DNA of 64,000 nucleotides from Buddleja alternifolia (GCA_019426215.1 CM033406.1:6587001-6651000), one strand, 5' to 3'. Positions 23,040-36,335 are shown, counted from the stretch's first letter. Numbers and translations are program-made. The notes: generated by a model from the letters alone, not told the origin.

Positions 23040-23413
23040 ATCCTTCACACACCTTGATATTGTCTGTTCGATTTCTCATATTCGTGTATGTATTGACTCG
23101 CCGGCCATTGACAATGGAACACGTCAATTTCTAATAAGAGTTACACACATGAACAAGTCTTGACGAGGCCTGTGATATCCCACATTTCACAGCCTCTACG
23201 ACTTGGAACACGTTTTAGGATTACGGTCTTTGAGAGCGTTCCAAAAGTATCCCGACCGCTCTCTTAACCATAATGCAATCTTTGGGATCTTTATTTATAC
23301 TAACATGAGTAAATGACAATAAAAAAGCATACCAAACATGTTTGATACGATATAAATGAAAATACTGTCATAGTGTTTATGATCTAGTGTTCAAGCCAAC
23401 AGATGGCTCGCCG
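23040..23413 (-). mobile_element. LTR fragment related to element E, minus orientation
   Basis: Reverse-complement similarity to the first 350 bases of the E LTR (24185-24540): both carry CCCGGCGAGCC near the start, GGTATGCTTTTTTATTGT and CTCTCAAAGACCGTAAT. It directly follows a minus-strand integrase fragment, so it is the start of a 3' LTR. Its other end could not be placed. Confidence 0.7.
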
Positions 23414-24184
23414 GGCACACAACGCTATCATTTAGGACTAGGTGTCTTTCTACTCCATATCTCATAAGGAGTCTTTGAAAGGACTTAGATGGAACTTTGT
23501 TCAAGATGTGAACTGTTGAGCAATACATGACCCCACAACGATATGGGTAAATCCGTGTAACTGAGCGTGGAACGAACAATGTCCAACAGAGTTATGTTCC
23601 GTCATTCAGCTACTCCATTGAGTTATGGAGTCGTTGGAGGAGTTAACTGTAAAACTATGCCATGTTCTGTTAAGAACTCTTCAAACTCGGCACTCATGTA
23701 TTCACCACCTCGATCCGATCGAACTGTCTTGATACCTTTTCCGATTTGATTTTCAACTAAAGCCTTAAATTCTTTGAACCATTCAATGGATTCAGATTTG
23801 TACGTCATTAAGTAAAACAGACCATACCTAGAATGATCGTCATTGAATGTGATGAAGTAGTGAAAAGCTCCACGAGCTGTTTCCCTGAAGGTCCCACAGA
23901 CATTGGTATGTATTAAACTAAAAACTTCACTGGCCCTCTTGAAATGCCCTGTGAAGGGGGATCGAGTCATCTTGCCTTCGAGACAAGATTCACATGTAGG
24001 AAAATGGTTCAACCTTAATGGGTTTATAAGCCCATTTTTCTTAAGCTCGCGAATCTTGTACTCACCGACATGACCTAGTCTTAGGTGCCTGATAAATCTT
24101 TGGTTTATCTTCGATATACCATGTTTCTTGGTTATAGTATTTATAGTGCATTGATTCTGGACATTAATGTAATATTAATGATAG
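23414..24184 (-). pseudogene. Copia integrase fragment
   Basis: Minus-strand reading from 24184: RLGHVGEYKIREL (pre-integrase zinc region), CESCLEGKMT (the zinc-binding Cys pair), then the integrase core with IHTNVCG (the usual first Asp of HTD is replaced by Asn), FNDDHSRYG (second Asp) and RGGEY (catalytic Glu). Stops appear after TPPTTP near 23620 and further on. The reading reaches KTPYEIWSRKTPS and then runs into LTR sequence at about 23413, so reverse transcriptase and RNase H are deleted. The right side is cut by the LTR of element E. Confidence 0.8.
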
Positions 24185-25101
24185 TGTTAGGTACCCGGCG
24201 AGCCAATTGTTTTGGGCTCTGCCATCTTAAAATGTAAAATATTATGACAGTCTTGTTTTAAATATATTGAATCTTTCTATATGGTATGCTTTTTTATTGT
24301 TATCACTTGTGTTAGTATAGATAAAGGTCCCATTGATTACATATGGTTAGGGGGTGGTCGGGATACCTATGGAATGCTCTCAAAGACCGTAATTCTAAAT
24401 AATGTTCCAAGTCATAGAGGCTGTGAGATGTGGGATTTCACTAAACTCGCCAAGACTTGTTCATGCATGTAACTCTCCCAAGAGGTCAACGTCTTCCATT
24501 TTCGTAGCTAGTATGGCAATACATGTATGAAGATTCATACTTTGGTTATAGAATTGAACGGCCTCGCTAAGGATTCCTAGTTGGTGCTGTCGAACATGGA
24601 GTCCTTGGGTTTTGTTGTGTGAGATTAGTCCTTAGACCTGAGATGTCATTGGAAATAGTATTACCCACTATACTTCGATATGCACGTGCACTCCAGGAGA
24701 GTCATACGACGTGTATGTTCTGTATAGTTTGGTCACTAGTACACAGTATTTCCTATGCTGTTGCAAGAATCTAAATGATCGATAAAGTCTTTGATCAAAG
24801 CACTTGTCTTCTAAGAGGGATTGGTGGTCCCGGTTTATAAGACTGGATCATTAGATGTCACAACACAGTTATAGTTTCTAAGGTTATTAGGGTTCAATCG
24901 TCGCCATACCCTAGACCATGGATGGGAAACTGATGAAGGGATTCTACTCACAGGACGATCGTAACTCAGATAGGTTTGCTTTTCATCGTTGACATCTAGG
25001 AAGTCGTGGGGACATTGCTAGACATCGAAACACGACCAATAGGTGCCTTGGGTTAATTTGGTGAAATTAATCCAAGGTCTAGTTAAATATTGAGAATAAT
25101 T
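24185..25101 (+). mobile_element. Element E 5' LTR, first part
   Basis: Starts TGTTAGGTACCCGGCGAGCC at 24185 and stops at the C insertion, the last five bases being the target copy TAATT (25097-25101). Confidence 0.8.
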
Positions 25102-27197
25102 TGTTGGGTTGGTTTCTATTCCCCGGGTGGCTTGTGGCAGTGGAATTTAAAAATTAAACGTACAACCACCCAAAACAGGAATAATGGTGTGCTCAATTAT
25201 GCTATAAAGAAGGTTACGAGAATTTTTACCTTTCGATTAAATTCTCGCACCAACCAATTTGATCTTTTCAACCCTGTGGTGCAATTCCACGCGATTTCTT
25301 GGAGGAAATCGTCCCCAAATTCTATCCGCGGTTTTGCTGCTCCAAACGTCGCACCTCTAAGATGTATCCACACCTCGTTCACGTCACCACCTATTTCGTT
25401 CTTGGTGCTAGCCAACGAAAAAGATCTAAGTCTAAAACCTAGGCTTGATTATATTAAGGGATGGAATATTTGTGAATCGTTGAGTTCAACACATGAACAA
25501 AACGATGTCTTATTGGAATAAGGTAGGGGCGAATTTTTGCTCAAGGATGACAAGAAAAATTCTCTTCTTTTTCAGCTTTGGGGTTCAAATTTTTTCTCTT
25601 GGAGGCTTAGGGTTTTTGTCTTGCATTCTCATATATATAGAATAGGAGACCCAGAGTCCTCATTCAATTGCAAGACTTGGAGAAGAAGAAAACCCTTTTC
25701 TTCTCCACCAAGATTTCGAATCCCAGCTGCCAAGGCGCCAAAATTCAGCCATCACCCTTAATTGGAGTCCAAGAATTAATTCTTGACTCCATATTTAATT
25801 ATGGGCTAAACCTATCAATTAAATATTCCCATATAATTAAAACCCATTTAATTATATTTACTTATTCTAATTGGCTTATTTATTTAACTTGGACCAAGCC
25901 CAACTAAATAAAATACTTGGACTCTACTTGGTCCATTAATTTAATTAATTCTACAAGATTAATTAAAATAGTCGAATTAATTGAATCGCCTCAATTAATT
26001 CATATTCCATATTAGGAAAGGACTAGACTTTCCTAATTTCCTCAATTTCCTCAAATTGATTAATCACATCATTTAAGCAGTGACTCTCACGAGTTAAGTG
26101 TGTGAGCCCTTAGGCTCGTCTACTATCTAGTAGTAAGTACACTTTCCCAAAGTGCTTGTGGCTTTCCTAAAATAGAAAGTACTAGATTAAATCATTCCTT
26201 TGATTTAATCAAGCCTTAAATTAATCACCACATTAATTCTTGGCACTTACAAATCGTGGTTACTGTTTATCAACGGGCCACAAAAACCTAGATAAAGACG
26301 AATATAAAGACACACCTTTCCTGATCTTGGTCCTTATATAAGTAAGATCCCTCCATCTAATATCCTGATGGCATCTAGAGCAGTGGCTAAGGTCGAAGAT
26401 CTACTAAGTCAATAACTATGTTTCCCAAATATGGTGAGATCGACTTTCAAATATCTAAACGAGGAAATCCTACGCCTCTTTAAATATCATACTTCGGCCG
26501 AAGATTCCTAAAGTCGATTCACTATGTAAACGTAGGAGATTCACTGACAAGTTTAATGTCAGAGATAGATCCCATCTTGATTCTCACGTGCCTTCATACA
26601 CAATTAGCTCATGTCTGATTTTGCCCATTTGTGATCATCTGAGTAATCATGTAAAAAATCAAGACATGTTCAATTGTGTATAAGACATCCAATGGAACCT
26701 CAAGTTCTAAGGATTACTCTTATACTACAAGACCATTGGAAGTTCCAAATTCGAATGGGATTCCATTTAATGGAACTTCCATGGGGTTGTTCAGTATACC
26801 TATTCCCACAATAGGAACCCTCATATATGCATAAACTTTCACCGTGCCAATATCTATGGAACGAGATACACTCTATTTAGAGTATGCATCATATAAGCAA
26901 GTCTTTTAGGTCTCATCGATATCCCTTCATCTCAATGAGCCCATTCACGACTTGGAACATATGTTTAGTGATCACAGCAATGGAGACATATTCCATCATT
27001 GCCATTCCCGATGCGCAATGATGTCCCATAGCTATGTGTGATCCCTTGGGACTTTATTCTAAGTTAAGACCAAGCTATATACACGAATAATGAATTCCAA
27101 AAGATTAACTTTATTTATATGAAAAAGATCGTTCAACTAGAGTTATTATTACATAGAATAGCGCCCAAAATTGGTGTGCCGGGCATAAACTCTAACA
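25102..27197 (-). mobile_element. Element C 3' LTR
   Basis: 2096 bases, TGTTGGGTTGG on the left to CTCTAACA on the right. It matches 38090-40170. The adjoining minus-strand sequence GGCAAGTGGGAGAT is the polypurine tract. A TATA-like CTATATATATGAG lies near 25635 on the minus strand. Open frames inside (25090-25521, 25537-25761) are LTR sequence, not genes. Confidence 0.93.
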
Positions 27198-30100
27198 ATC
27201 TCCCACTTGCCCTAGTGCCAATTGCCCATGTACTTAGGCTCATTCTCCCTAGATGTCCTTCAAATACTTTTTGGCCTAAGGGTTTGGTGAGCTGGTCCGC
27301 CACATTGTCTGCCGAGTCTACACGTTCCACTCGAACGTCGCCTCTCCCAATGATCTCTCTGATCAAGTGGTATCGCCTCTGTATGTGCTTGGATTTTTGA
27401 TGAGACCTTGGCTTCTTTTCTTGCGCAATAGCACCGTTGTTATCGCAGTACAAAGGTACTGCGTCTACAACGGATGGAACTACACCCAATTCTTGGATGT
27501 AGTTCTTTATCCAAACACCTTCCTTCGTAGCCTCTGAAGCTGCGATATATTCTGCTTCAGTGGTGGAGTCCGCCACAGTTGCTTGCTTGGAACTTTTCCA
27601 GCTGACGGCTCCTCCATTAAGCAGATAGACAAATCCCGAGACCAATTTCGAGCCATCCACATCTGTTTGGAAACTCGAATCGGTGTATTCCTCTAACTCC
27701 AATTTTCCACATCCGTATATCAAAAACATGTCCTTAGTTTTGTTAAGGTACTTAAGGATTGCTTTTGCTGCATTCCAATGTTTCTCACCAGGATCAGCCT
27801 GATAACTACTACACACACTCAATGCGCACGCTACATCGGCTCTTGTGCATATCATCACGTACATTATACTACCTATAGCCGAGGCATAAGGTATGTGGGA
27901 CATTCTTACTCTTTCTTCTCGAGTCTTAGGAGACATTGACTTGGAAAGTGTAATCCCATGTCTCATTGGCAAGAATCCTCTCTTGGATTCTTCCATCTTA
28001 AATCTCTTAAGTACGCGATCGATGTACGCGGATTGGGAGAGTCCAAGCAGCCTACTCGATCTCTCTCGATATATCTTCATACCAAGTACGTATGATGCCT
28101 CTCCCATATCCTTTATGGAAAATTGTTTAGAGAGCCATACTTTGGTCGACTGCATCATTCCAATATCGTTTCCGATCAAAAGAATATCATCAACGTAAAG
28201 TATGATAAACATAACCGCACTCCCACTAACGTTCTTGTACACACAATTCTCTTCAACGTTTTGCACATATCCATACTCATTTATGACAGTGTCAAACCAC
28301 TTATTCTAGCTTCGGGGAGCCTGCTTTAATCCATAAATAGACCTTTGGAGCTTACACACTTTATGTTCGCTCATCTCGGATGTAAAGCCCTCTAGCTGTT
28401 GCATGTATACATCTTCCTCAATCTCTTCATTGAGGAATGTTGTCTTAACATCCATCTGCCAGATCTCGAAATCGAGATATGCAGATATAGCAAGCAGAAT
28501 CCTAATGGATTTCAGCATCGCCACAGGCGAGAAGGTTTCCTCATGGTAATGCCTTGTCTCTGAGTGAATCCTTTTGCCACGAGGCGTGCTTTATAGGTTG
28601 CTACCTCTCCATCGACTCCAAGCTTCTGCTTATAGGCCCACTTACAACCAATGGGCTTCACGCCCTCTGGTGGGTCCACCAAGGTCCATACCTTGTTGGA
28701 GTCCATTTCAGACTTCATGGCCTCTAGCCATTTTCCTGAATCAATGTTTGACATTGCTTCCTTATAACTCTTTGGATCAGAGTCTAAGGGAGGATTTTCT
28801 GATTTCTTTTCTTCCAACAGGCCAAGTCATCTTTCAAGCGCCTTTGGAACTCTTTCAGATCTCCTCAAGGATTGTGTGTTCTCAGTAGGTATATAGGAAT
28901 TAGCTTCATTGGTGTTGGGTGGGTTATTTTGTACTCCTTGATTCGAATCACTTTGATTCATCTCATCAAGTTCTACAACCTCGCCTTTCCTATCTAAAAG
29001 GAATCCTTTTTCTAGGAAATAGGCGTTTCTTAAAACAATCACCTTTTGTTCCATATGGTTGTAGAAGTAGTATTCAATAGTTTCCTTTGGATATCCTACA
29101 AAATAACACAAAGAGGATTTGGGATCCAATTTGTCTCCCACTTAATGCTTTACATAAGCGGGGCATCCCCATATTCTCAAGTGAGCATACGAGGATGACT
29201 TTCCACACCAAGTTTCATATTGGGTCTTGGGCACAACCTTGGACGGCGCCCTATTCAACAGATAGGTTGCCATTTTAAGCGCATAGCCCCACGTAGATTT
29301 AGGAACTTCAGTGAAACTCATCATGGATCGAACTATATCCAACAATGTTCGATTCCTACGCTCAACTACACCGTTATGTTGAGGCGTGCCTGACGGAGTC
29401 CATTGTGAGAGAATCCCATTCTCCTTAAGATAATCAATGAACTCGGAAGACAAGTATTCTCCTCCCTGATTAGATCGAAGAGCTTTAATAATTTTTCCAA
29501 GTTGCTTCTCTACCTCATATCTAAACTCCTTAAATTTCTCAAAGGATTCAGATTTATATCTCATCAGATATACGTAACCATAATGAGAGTGATCGTCGGT
29601 GAAGATTATGAAGTAGCTAAACCCTCCTCGAGCATTTATGCTCATAGGGTTGCACACATCCGTATGGATCAAATCCAATGGACTTGTGGCTCGTTCCGCT
29701 TTACCTGAAAATGGCAAATTGGTCATTTTCCCTTTGAGAAATGATTCACAAGTTGTCAATTCATCTAAGTCTTTGAGACCTAAATGAGTTGCCAAACTTC
29801 GAATTCTTTCTTTGGAAATATGACCTAGTCTCTCGCGCCACACTAGTGCGTTTGCTTGATTATCTTGTTTACATTTATTTCTTTGTTGAGTATTAAGATT
29901 AGAAATTGTTGGGAAAACAGTATAAACTCCATTTTGCAATTTTAATTCCATAATAAGAGACAATTTATAAGACAAAAATAAAGTTTTATTACGAATCTCA
30001 AAACAATAACCCTCTCGATCCAAAACTGGAATCGAGACATTGTTTCTTATTATTTTAGGAACAAAATAAACAGAATTTAATACTAAATTTCTATCTCCTA

Positions 30101-30336
30101 TCCCTAAGTAGATCGTCCCCACGACCTTGGCAGCAACCCGTGCTCCATTTTCCATCCGTAGGGTCATGTCTCCTCTACTTAGCTCCTTGATTCTTGTCAT
30201 CTCCTGCAAGTTATTGCAGATATGAACTCCACATCCAGTGTCTAGAATCCAAGAAGAATCGTTAACCGAAAATTGAACTTCAACAAAGAACGTACCTTGA
30301 GCCTATGGTTCTTTGCAGTTCCTTTGCTAGTGGCCA
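27198..30336 (-). pseudogene. Element C pol (protease, integrase, reverse transcriptase, RNase H), broken
   Basis: Reading from 30336: a TAG near 30304 precedes the protease (SSWILDTGCG, catalytic DTG), then the pre-integrase region where two zinc ligands are changed (WRERLGH instead of WHERLGH, and CESFLKGK instead of CESCLKGK), then the integrase core with HTDVCN, FTDDHS and QGGEY to a TAA at 29142. The integrase C-terminus (29141-28827) ends at a TGA. Reverse transcriptase follows (28817-28306) with a frameshift near 28540 and a TAG at 28306. The frame 28266-27240 holds ILYVDDILL, the catalytic YVDD, and RNase H (TDSSF, TEAEYIA, YCDNNGA). A frameshift near 27240 disrupts the last codons. 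It is not expressible as one polyprotein. Confidence 0.9.
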
Positions 30337-30487
30337 TGTTAGAGTTAGTGCCCGACGCACCAATTATTGGGCGCCATTCTTTGTAATAGTAACTCTAGAA
30401 TTGAACAATCGTTTTCATATAAATAAAGTCAATCTCTTTTTCATGTGTGGCATGTCTTTATTCTTAAATTAATTTTTACTTTGGCTT
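30337..30487 (+). mobile_element. Element D 5' LTR fragment
   Basis: Matches the first part of the 3' LTR (33439-33590) with only a few differences up to TTTTTACTTTGGCTT, then jumps directly into gag sequence upstream of the zinc knuckle. Confidence 0.9.
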
Positions 30488-33424
30488 AAACCAGTGCTTC
30501 TTATGAATTCCTCTTCAAAAGCCAAGAAGGGCAATAATAAGAAGAATAAGACTAAGAAGCTGAAAGGTAATGGTGGTGTGAAGAAGTTAAAGAAGCCAAA
30601 GTCTGAGAAGTCTGATAAGTGCCATAAATGTGGGAAATTTGGACACTGGCAAAGGAACTGCAAAGAGCCTTCGGCTCGAGGTATGTTCTTTGTTGAAGTT
30701 AACTTTACTGTTAACAATTCTTCTTGGGTTCTTGACACTGGATGCGGTGTTCATATCTGCAATGATTTGCAGGTGATGAAAAGAACCAAGGAGCTAAGTA
30801 GAGGTGACATGACTCTACGGATGGGGAATGGAGCATTGGTTGCTGCCAAAGCCGTGGGGACGATCTACTTAGAGTTACGAGATAGGAAATTAGTTTTACA
30901 TTCTGTGTGTTTTGTTCCTGAAATAATAAGAAATATTATCTCGATTCCGGTTTTGGATAGAGAAGGAAATTGTTTTGAGATTCGTAATAAAAGTTTACTT
31001 TTGGTTTATGAATCATCTCTTATTATGGAATCGAAAATGAAGGATGGAATGTATACTATATCCCCAATAATTTCCAATCTCAATATTCAACAAAGTAACA
31101 AACGTAAACAAGATAATCAAGTAAACGCACAAATGTGGCACGAAAGACTTGGACATATTTCCAAAGAAAGAATTCGAACATTGGCAAAACATTTAGGTGT
31201 AAATGACTTCGATGAATTGTCAAGTTGCGAATCATGTCTTAAAGGAAAAATGACCAAGTTACCGTTTTGGGGGAAAGCGGAACGAGCCACAAAACCATTG
31301 AACTTGGTCCATACGGACGTGTGCGGGTTAATGAGTGTGAGCACTCATGGTGGCCAAAGCTACTTCATAACTTTTACCGATGATTATTCACGGTATGGTT
31401 ACTTATATCTTATGAGATATAAATCTGAATCCTTTGAGAAGTTTAAGGAGTTCAGAAATGAAGTAGAGAAACAACTTGGTAGAAGTATTAAGGCTCTTCG
31501 ATCGGATCGAGGAGGAGAATACTTGTCCACCGAGTTTCTTGATTATCTTAGAGAGAATGGAATTCTCTCACAGTGGACACCGCCCGGCACGCCTCAACAT
31601 AACGGGGTAGCCGAGCGAAGGAATCAAACATTGCTAGATATGGTTCGATCTATGATGAGTTTCACTAGAGTTCCTAAATCCATGTGAGGCTATGCTCTTG
31701 AAACAGGTGTCTATCTGTTGAATAGATCGCCTAACAAGACGGTGCCCAATACCCTATACGAAAGTTGGTGTGGAAAGATGCCCTCATATAATCAAGATAG
31801 CTAGGCCTATTGCAAGAGGATGGCACTCAAGATCCTCCTCTAGACTCTGATCCGAAGAGTTTTAAGAGTGCAATGTTTGACATTGATTCGAGAAAATGGC
31901 TAAAGGCCATGACATCCGAAATGGACTTCATGTACTCCAACAAGGTATGGACCTTGGTTGACCCACCTGAGGGCATCAAGCCCATTGGGTGTAAGTGGGT
32001 CTACAAGCGAAAGCTTGGAGTCGATGGAGAGGTAGTTACCTATAAGGCTTGCCTCGTGGAAAAAGGATTTACTCAAAAATAAGGGATTGACTATGAGGAA
32101 ACCTTCTCGCCAGTGGCTATGCTGAAATCCATTAGGATTATGCTTGCTATATCTGCATATTTTGATTATGAAATATGGCAGATGGATGTAAAGACTGCAT
32201 TCCTCAATGGAGAAATTGAGGAAGAGATTTACATGCAACAGCCAGAGGGCTTTACATCTAAAGGGAGCGAACACAAAGTGTGTAAACTCCAAAGGTCCAT
32301 CTACAGACTTAAGCAAGCTTCTCGAAGTTGGAACAAACATTTTGACACTGTCATACAAGGGTATGGATACGTTCAAAACGTTGAAGAGGCATGTGTGTAT
32401 AAGAAAAGCAGTGGGAACGCAGTCACGTTCATCATACTTTATGTCGATGACATCCTACTAATTGGAAATGATGTAAGGATGATGCAGTAGACTAAAGTAT
32501 GGCTCTCTAATAAATTCTCCATGAAAGATATGGGAGAGGCGTCCTACATACTCGGTATGAAGATCTATAGGGATAGATCGAGTAGGATGCTAGGTCTCTC
32601 CCAATCCGCATATATCGACCGCGTACTCAAAAGATTTGAGACGGAAGAGTCCAAGAAGGGATTTTTTCCAATGGGACATGGCATCACACTTTCCAAGTCT
32701 ATGTGCCCAAAGACTAAGGAGGAAAGAGTGAAAATGTCCAAAACTCCCTATGCTTCTCGATAGGTAGTATAATGTACGCGATGATATGCACAAGACCCGA
32801 TGTAGCTTATGTATTGAGTGTGTGCATTCGATATCAAGCGAATCCAGGCATGGCACACTGGAGTTCGATGAAAACAATCCTTAAGTATCTAAGGAGAACT
32901 AAGGAGTTGTTCTTGATATACGGACGAGGAGAATTGGAATTAGAGGGGTTCACTGATTCGAGTTTCCAATCCGACAAGATGACTCAAAGTTGGTCTCTGG
33001 GTTTGTATATCTGCTTAATGGCGGAGCGGTTAGCTGGAAGAGTTCCAAGCAAGCAACCATAGCCGACTTCACCACTGAAGCAGAATTCATTGCAGCAAAT
33101 GAGGCTGCAAAAAAAGTTGTTTGGATGAGGAACTTCATCCAAGAATTGGGTGTCGTTTCATCTATTGGGGATCCAGTAACGGTCTACTGTGATAACAACG
33201 GGGCTATTGCACAAGCAAAAGAGCAGAGGTCTCATCAGAAATCCAAACATGTTCTGAGGAAATTCCGATTGATACGAGAAATCATTAGAAGAGGCGACGT
33301 GCGAATGGAACGCGTAGACACAGCGGACAACATAGCGGACCCACTCACCAAACCCCTTAGACAAAAAGTATTTGAAGGACATCTGGGAAGAATGGGCCTT
33401 AAGTACATGGGCAATTGGCGCTAG
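30488..33424 (+). pseudogene. Element D gag-pol remnant
   Basis: The frame 30494-31687 holds the gag zinc knuckle CHKCGKFGHWQRNC, the protease SSWVLDTGCG, an intact pre-integrase zinc set (WHERLGH, CESCLKGK) and the integrase core with HTDVCG, FTDDYSRYG and RGGEY. It ends at a TGA (31685) where Trp is expected. At about 31795 the integrase C-terminus is deleted (several hundred bases compared with C). Reverse transcriptase (31810-32763) is interrupted by TAA near 32081, TAG near 32488 and a stop at 32761; YVDD is present near 32442. RNase H (32772-33424) is also frameshifted, with TEAEFIA and YCDNNGA visible. The last codons end in a TAG near 33422, followed by the purine tract. Confidence 0.9.
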
Positions 33425-33438
33425 GGCAAGTGGGAGAT

Positions 33439-35609
33439 TGTTAGAGTTAGAGACCGACGCACCAATTATTGGACGCCATTCTTTGTAATAGTAACTCTAG
33501 AATTGAACAATCGTTTTCATATAAATAAAGTCAATCTCTTTTATATGTGTGGCAAGTCTTTATTCTTAAATTAGTTTTTACTTTGGCTTCGAATAAAGTC
33601 CCGAAGGATCACACATAGCTATGGGACATCATTGCACATTGGGTGTGGCAATGATGGAATATGTCTCGAAGGCTGTGATCTTTAAACATTGTTCCAAGTC
33701 GTAAAAGGGTTCATCGAGATAAAGGGATATCGATGCAACCAAAAAGACTTGCTCATATGATGCATACTCTGGGAGAAGTGTATCTCGTTCCATAGATACT
33801 GGCACGGTGAAAGCCAATGCATATATGAGGGTTGCCATTGTGGTAATGGGCGAACTGAACAACCCCATGGAAGTTCCTAAAATGGATTCCCAATCGAATG
33901 TGGAACTTCCAGTGGTCTTGTAGTATAAGAGTAATCCTTATGGACCTAAGATTCCATTGGATGTCTTATGCGTAACCGCGCATGTTCTTGATTTGTTACA
34001 CGATCACTTTAGATAATCAAATATGGGCAAACTCAGACATGCACGTCTTACATAGTATGGCACGTGAGAATCAAGAGGAATTTATCTCTGACATTAGCCA
34101 ATCGGTTAATCTCCTATGGTTACATAGTGAATCGACTTAAGGAATCTTCGGCCGAAGTATGATATCTAAAGAGGCATAGGATTTTCTCGTTTAGATAGTC
34201 GAAGTCGATTTCACATAACATGGGAAACATAGTATTGAATTAATAGAGCTTCGACCTTAGCCACTGCTCTAGATTCAATCGGGAGATTAGATAGAGGGAT
34301 CTTACTTATGCGAGGATCAAGATCGCAAAAGGCGTATCTTTAGTTTCGTTTTATCTAGGTCTTCGGGACATTATGCTAGGTAGGCAACCACGATTTGTAA
34401 GTGCCGAGAATTAGCTTGGTGACTAATTCGAGGCTTGATTAAATCAAAGGATTGATTTAATCTAGTACTTTCCATTTTAGGAAAGTACACTAGCACTGTG
34501 GGAAGGTGTACTTACTACTAGATAGAAACGAGCCTAAAGGGTCACACACTAACTCGAGAGAGTCACTGCTTGAATAGATGTGATTAATCAATTTCGAGGA
34601 AATTGAGGGAATTAGGAAAGTGTAGTACTTTCCTAATATGGAATATAAATTAATTGAAGGGTTCAATTAATTTTACTCTTTTAATTAATCTTGTAGAATT
34701 AATTAATTAATGGACCTAGTAGAGTCCAAGTATTTTATTTAATTGGATAGAGCCGAAGTTAAATAAATAAATGTTGAAATTAGTTGGTTGGATTTAATTT
34801 GACTTATATTTAATTGATGGGTTGGGCCTATAATTAAATTGAGAAGTCAAAATTAAATCCTAGAGTCCAATTGATTTGTGTTGACCGATTTTTATGAGTA
34901 AATAAGGGAGGGGGCGATTTTTTATGTGGTGGAGGAGGAAAAGAGTTTTCCCCTCCTCCAAGTCTTCATAATTGATAAGTTGTTTGACTTATTACCTTAT
35001 AGGATGAGGATTACTAGAGAGTTTAGGAGAAAGGAAGTTTTCTTTTCCTAATTGGACTCTAGGTAATCTTCACCTATAAATAATAGATGAAGGAGACTAA
35101 AATTAATAATCATAATTGCTGGAAAATCCGCCCCCCTCTCTTAGACCTAAAAATCGGCCACCTTCTTCCTTTTTCCAACAAGACGTCGTTCTATTCATGT
35201 GTTGAATTAAACGACTTAGAAAATATTCCTACTCTTCACATAATCAAGCTCAAGTTAAGCTTAGAATCGTCTTGTTGTCTAGCACGCAAGGCAAGACTAT
35301 TGGTGACTTGAATGAGGTGTGAATACATCTTAGAGGTGCGATGCTTGGAGCACTCTAAACCGGGAGATACGAAAAGACGACGGGCAATTTCTCACCCAAG
35401 GGAAATTGTGTGGATTTGCACCACAGGGTTGCTGAGATCCAAAGTACGAGGTGAAACGAAATTTTTGAAAGGTATAATTTCGCTTACCTCCGTATGAAAT
35501 TCGATCGAACCAACTACATATTCCTGTTTTCGGGTGATTGTACATTTACTTTTGTAAATTTTTAATTTCCGCTGCCACAAGCCACCCGAGGGAATGAGTT
35601 AACCCAACA
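33439..35609 (+). mobile_element. Element D 3' LTR
   Basis: 2171 bases, TGTTAGAG to CCCAACA, preceded by the polypurine tract GGGCAAGTGGGAGAT. A TATA-like CTATAAATAA lies near 35074. The frames at 35087-35311 and 35312-35497 are LTR sequence. Confidence 0.92.
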
Positions 35610-36335
35610 GCCCAGTCTTCCCAAATTTGAAGAACTTATCCGATTTAGCTTTCTTACCCTTCTTGCTTCCTCCTTTGCCTTTCAGTTTCTTAATCTTGTT
35701 CTTCTTCTTGTTACCTTTCTTAGGTTTAAAAGATGAATTCAGAAGAAGCACTGGCTTGTCTTTTTTTATTGTACTTTCAGCCATCTTTAGCATGTTCAAC
35801 AACTCAGGAAGCTTAGTTTCAAGTTGATTCATGTTGAAGTTGACCACAAATTGGTCACAAGAACTAGGGAGTGACTGTAGGACCAAGTTCATAGACAGTC
35901 GTCATTAAGCACCACACCAAGATTAGCCAACTTTTCAATTAGCCCTATCATCTTGAGCACATGCGCACTTACATCAGAGCCATCAGTCATGCGAGCCCTG
36001 CAAATCTCTCTCTCCTAGATTTAGTACCATACAACTCTTGCAGATGGAGAAGAATCGATGCAGAGTTCTCGATCGTCTCGTGTTTGCCTTTGCAACTCAT
36101 TGCTCATGGAAGCCAACATGAGACATCGTACTTGCATGTCATCTTCCTTCCATTGCTGGTACTGGAACTTCTCATCATCAGATGAGTCCTCTTCCGACTT
36201 CTCTTGCACTGGTATATCAAGGACATACACCCTTTTTTCAGATAAAAGGATAATCTTAAGGTTACGAAACCAATCTTCAAAGTTGGGACCGGTTAGTTTG
36301 TTTGTTTCGAGAATTGTTTTGGATGGATTAGACAT
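35610..36335 (-). pseudogene. Element C gag, split by D and frameshifted
   Basis: The ATG at 36335 opens a Copia-type gag (ETNKLTGPNFEDWFRNLKI at the start, UBN2-like). The frame shifts near 36025 and again near 35890, then gives the lysine-rich linker ahead of the zinc knuckle (35892-35610). The knuckle is cut in the FGKTG segment by element D; its remaining codons lie beyond D at about 30336-30305. The first knuckle cysteines are already altered (FFKFGKTG instead of CHKCGKTG). Confidence 0.85.

Larger units (their letters stand above)
30337..35609 (+). mobile_element. Element D: Copia element nested in C, internally deleted
   Basis: Starts TGTTAGAGTTAG at 30337 and ends AACCCAACA at 35609. 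Flanking five bases are GGCCA (30332-30336) and GCCCA (35610-35614), a target duplication with one difference. It belongs to the same family as C (similar LTR start and about the same protein) but has opposite orientation. Only the first 150 bases of the 5' LTR remain; primer site, leader and gag N-terminus are missing. Confidence 0.9.

Noticed and set aside
25090..25521. 143-codon open frame, with a related one at 38390-38749
   Set aside because: Both lie in the LTRs of element C; the frames differ in start and are not supported by any motif.
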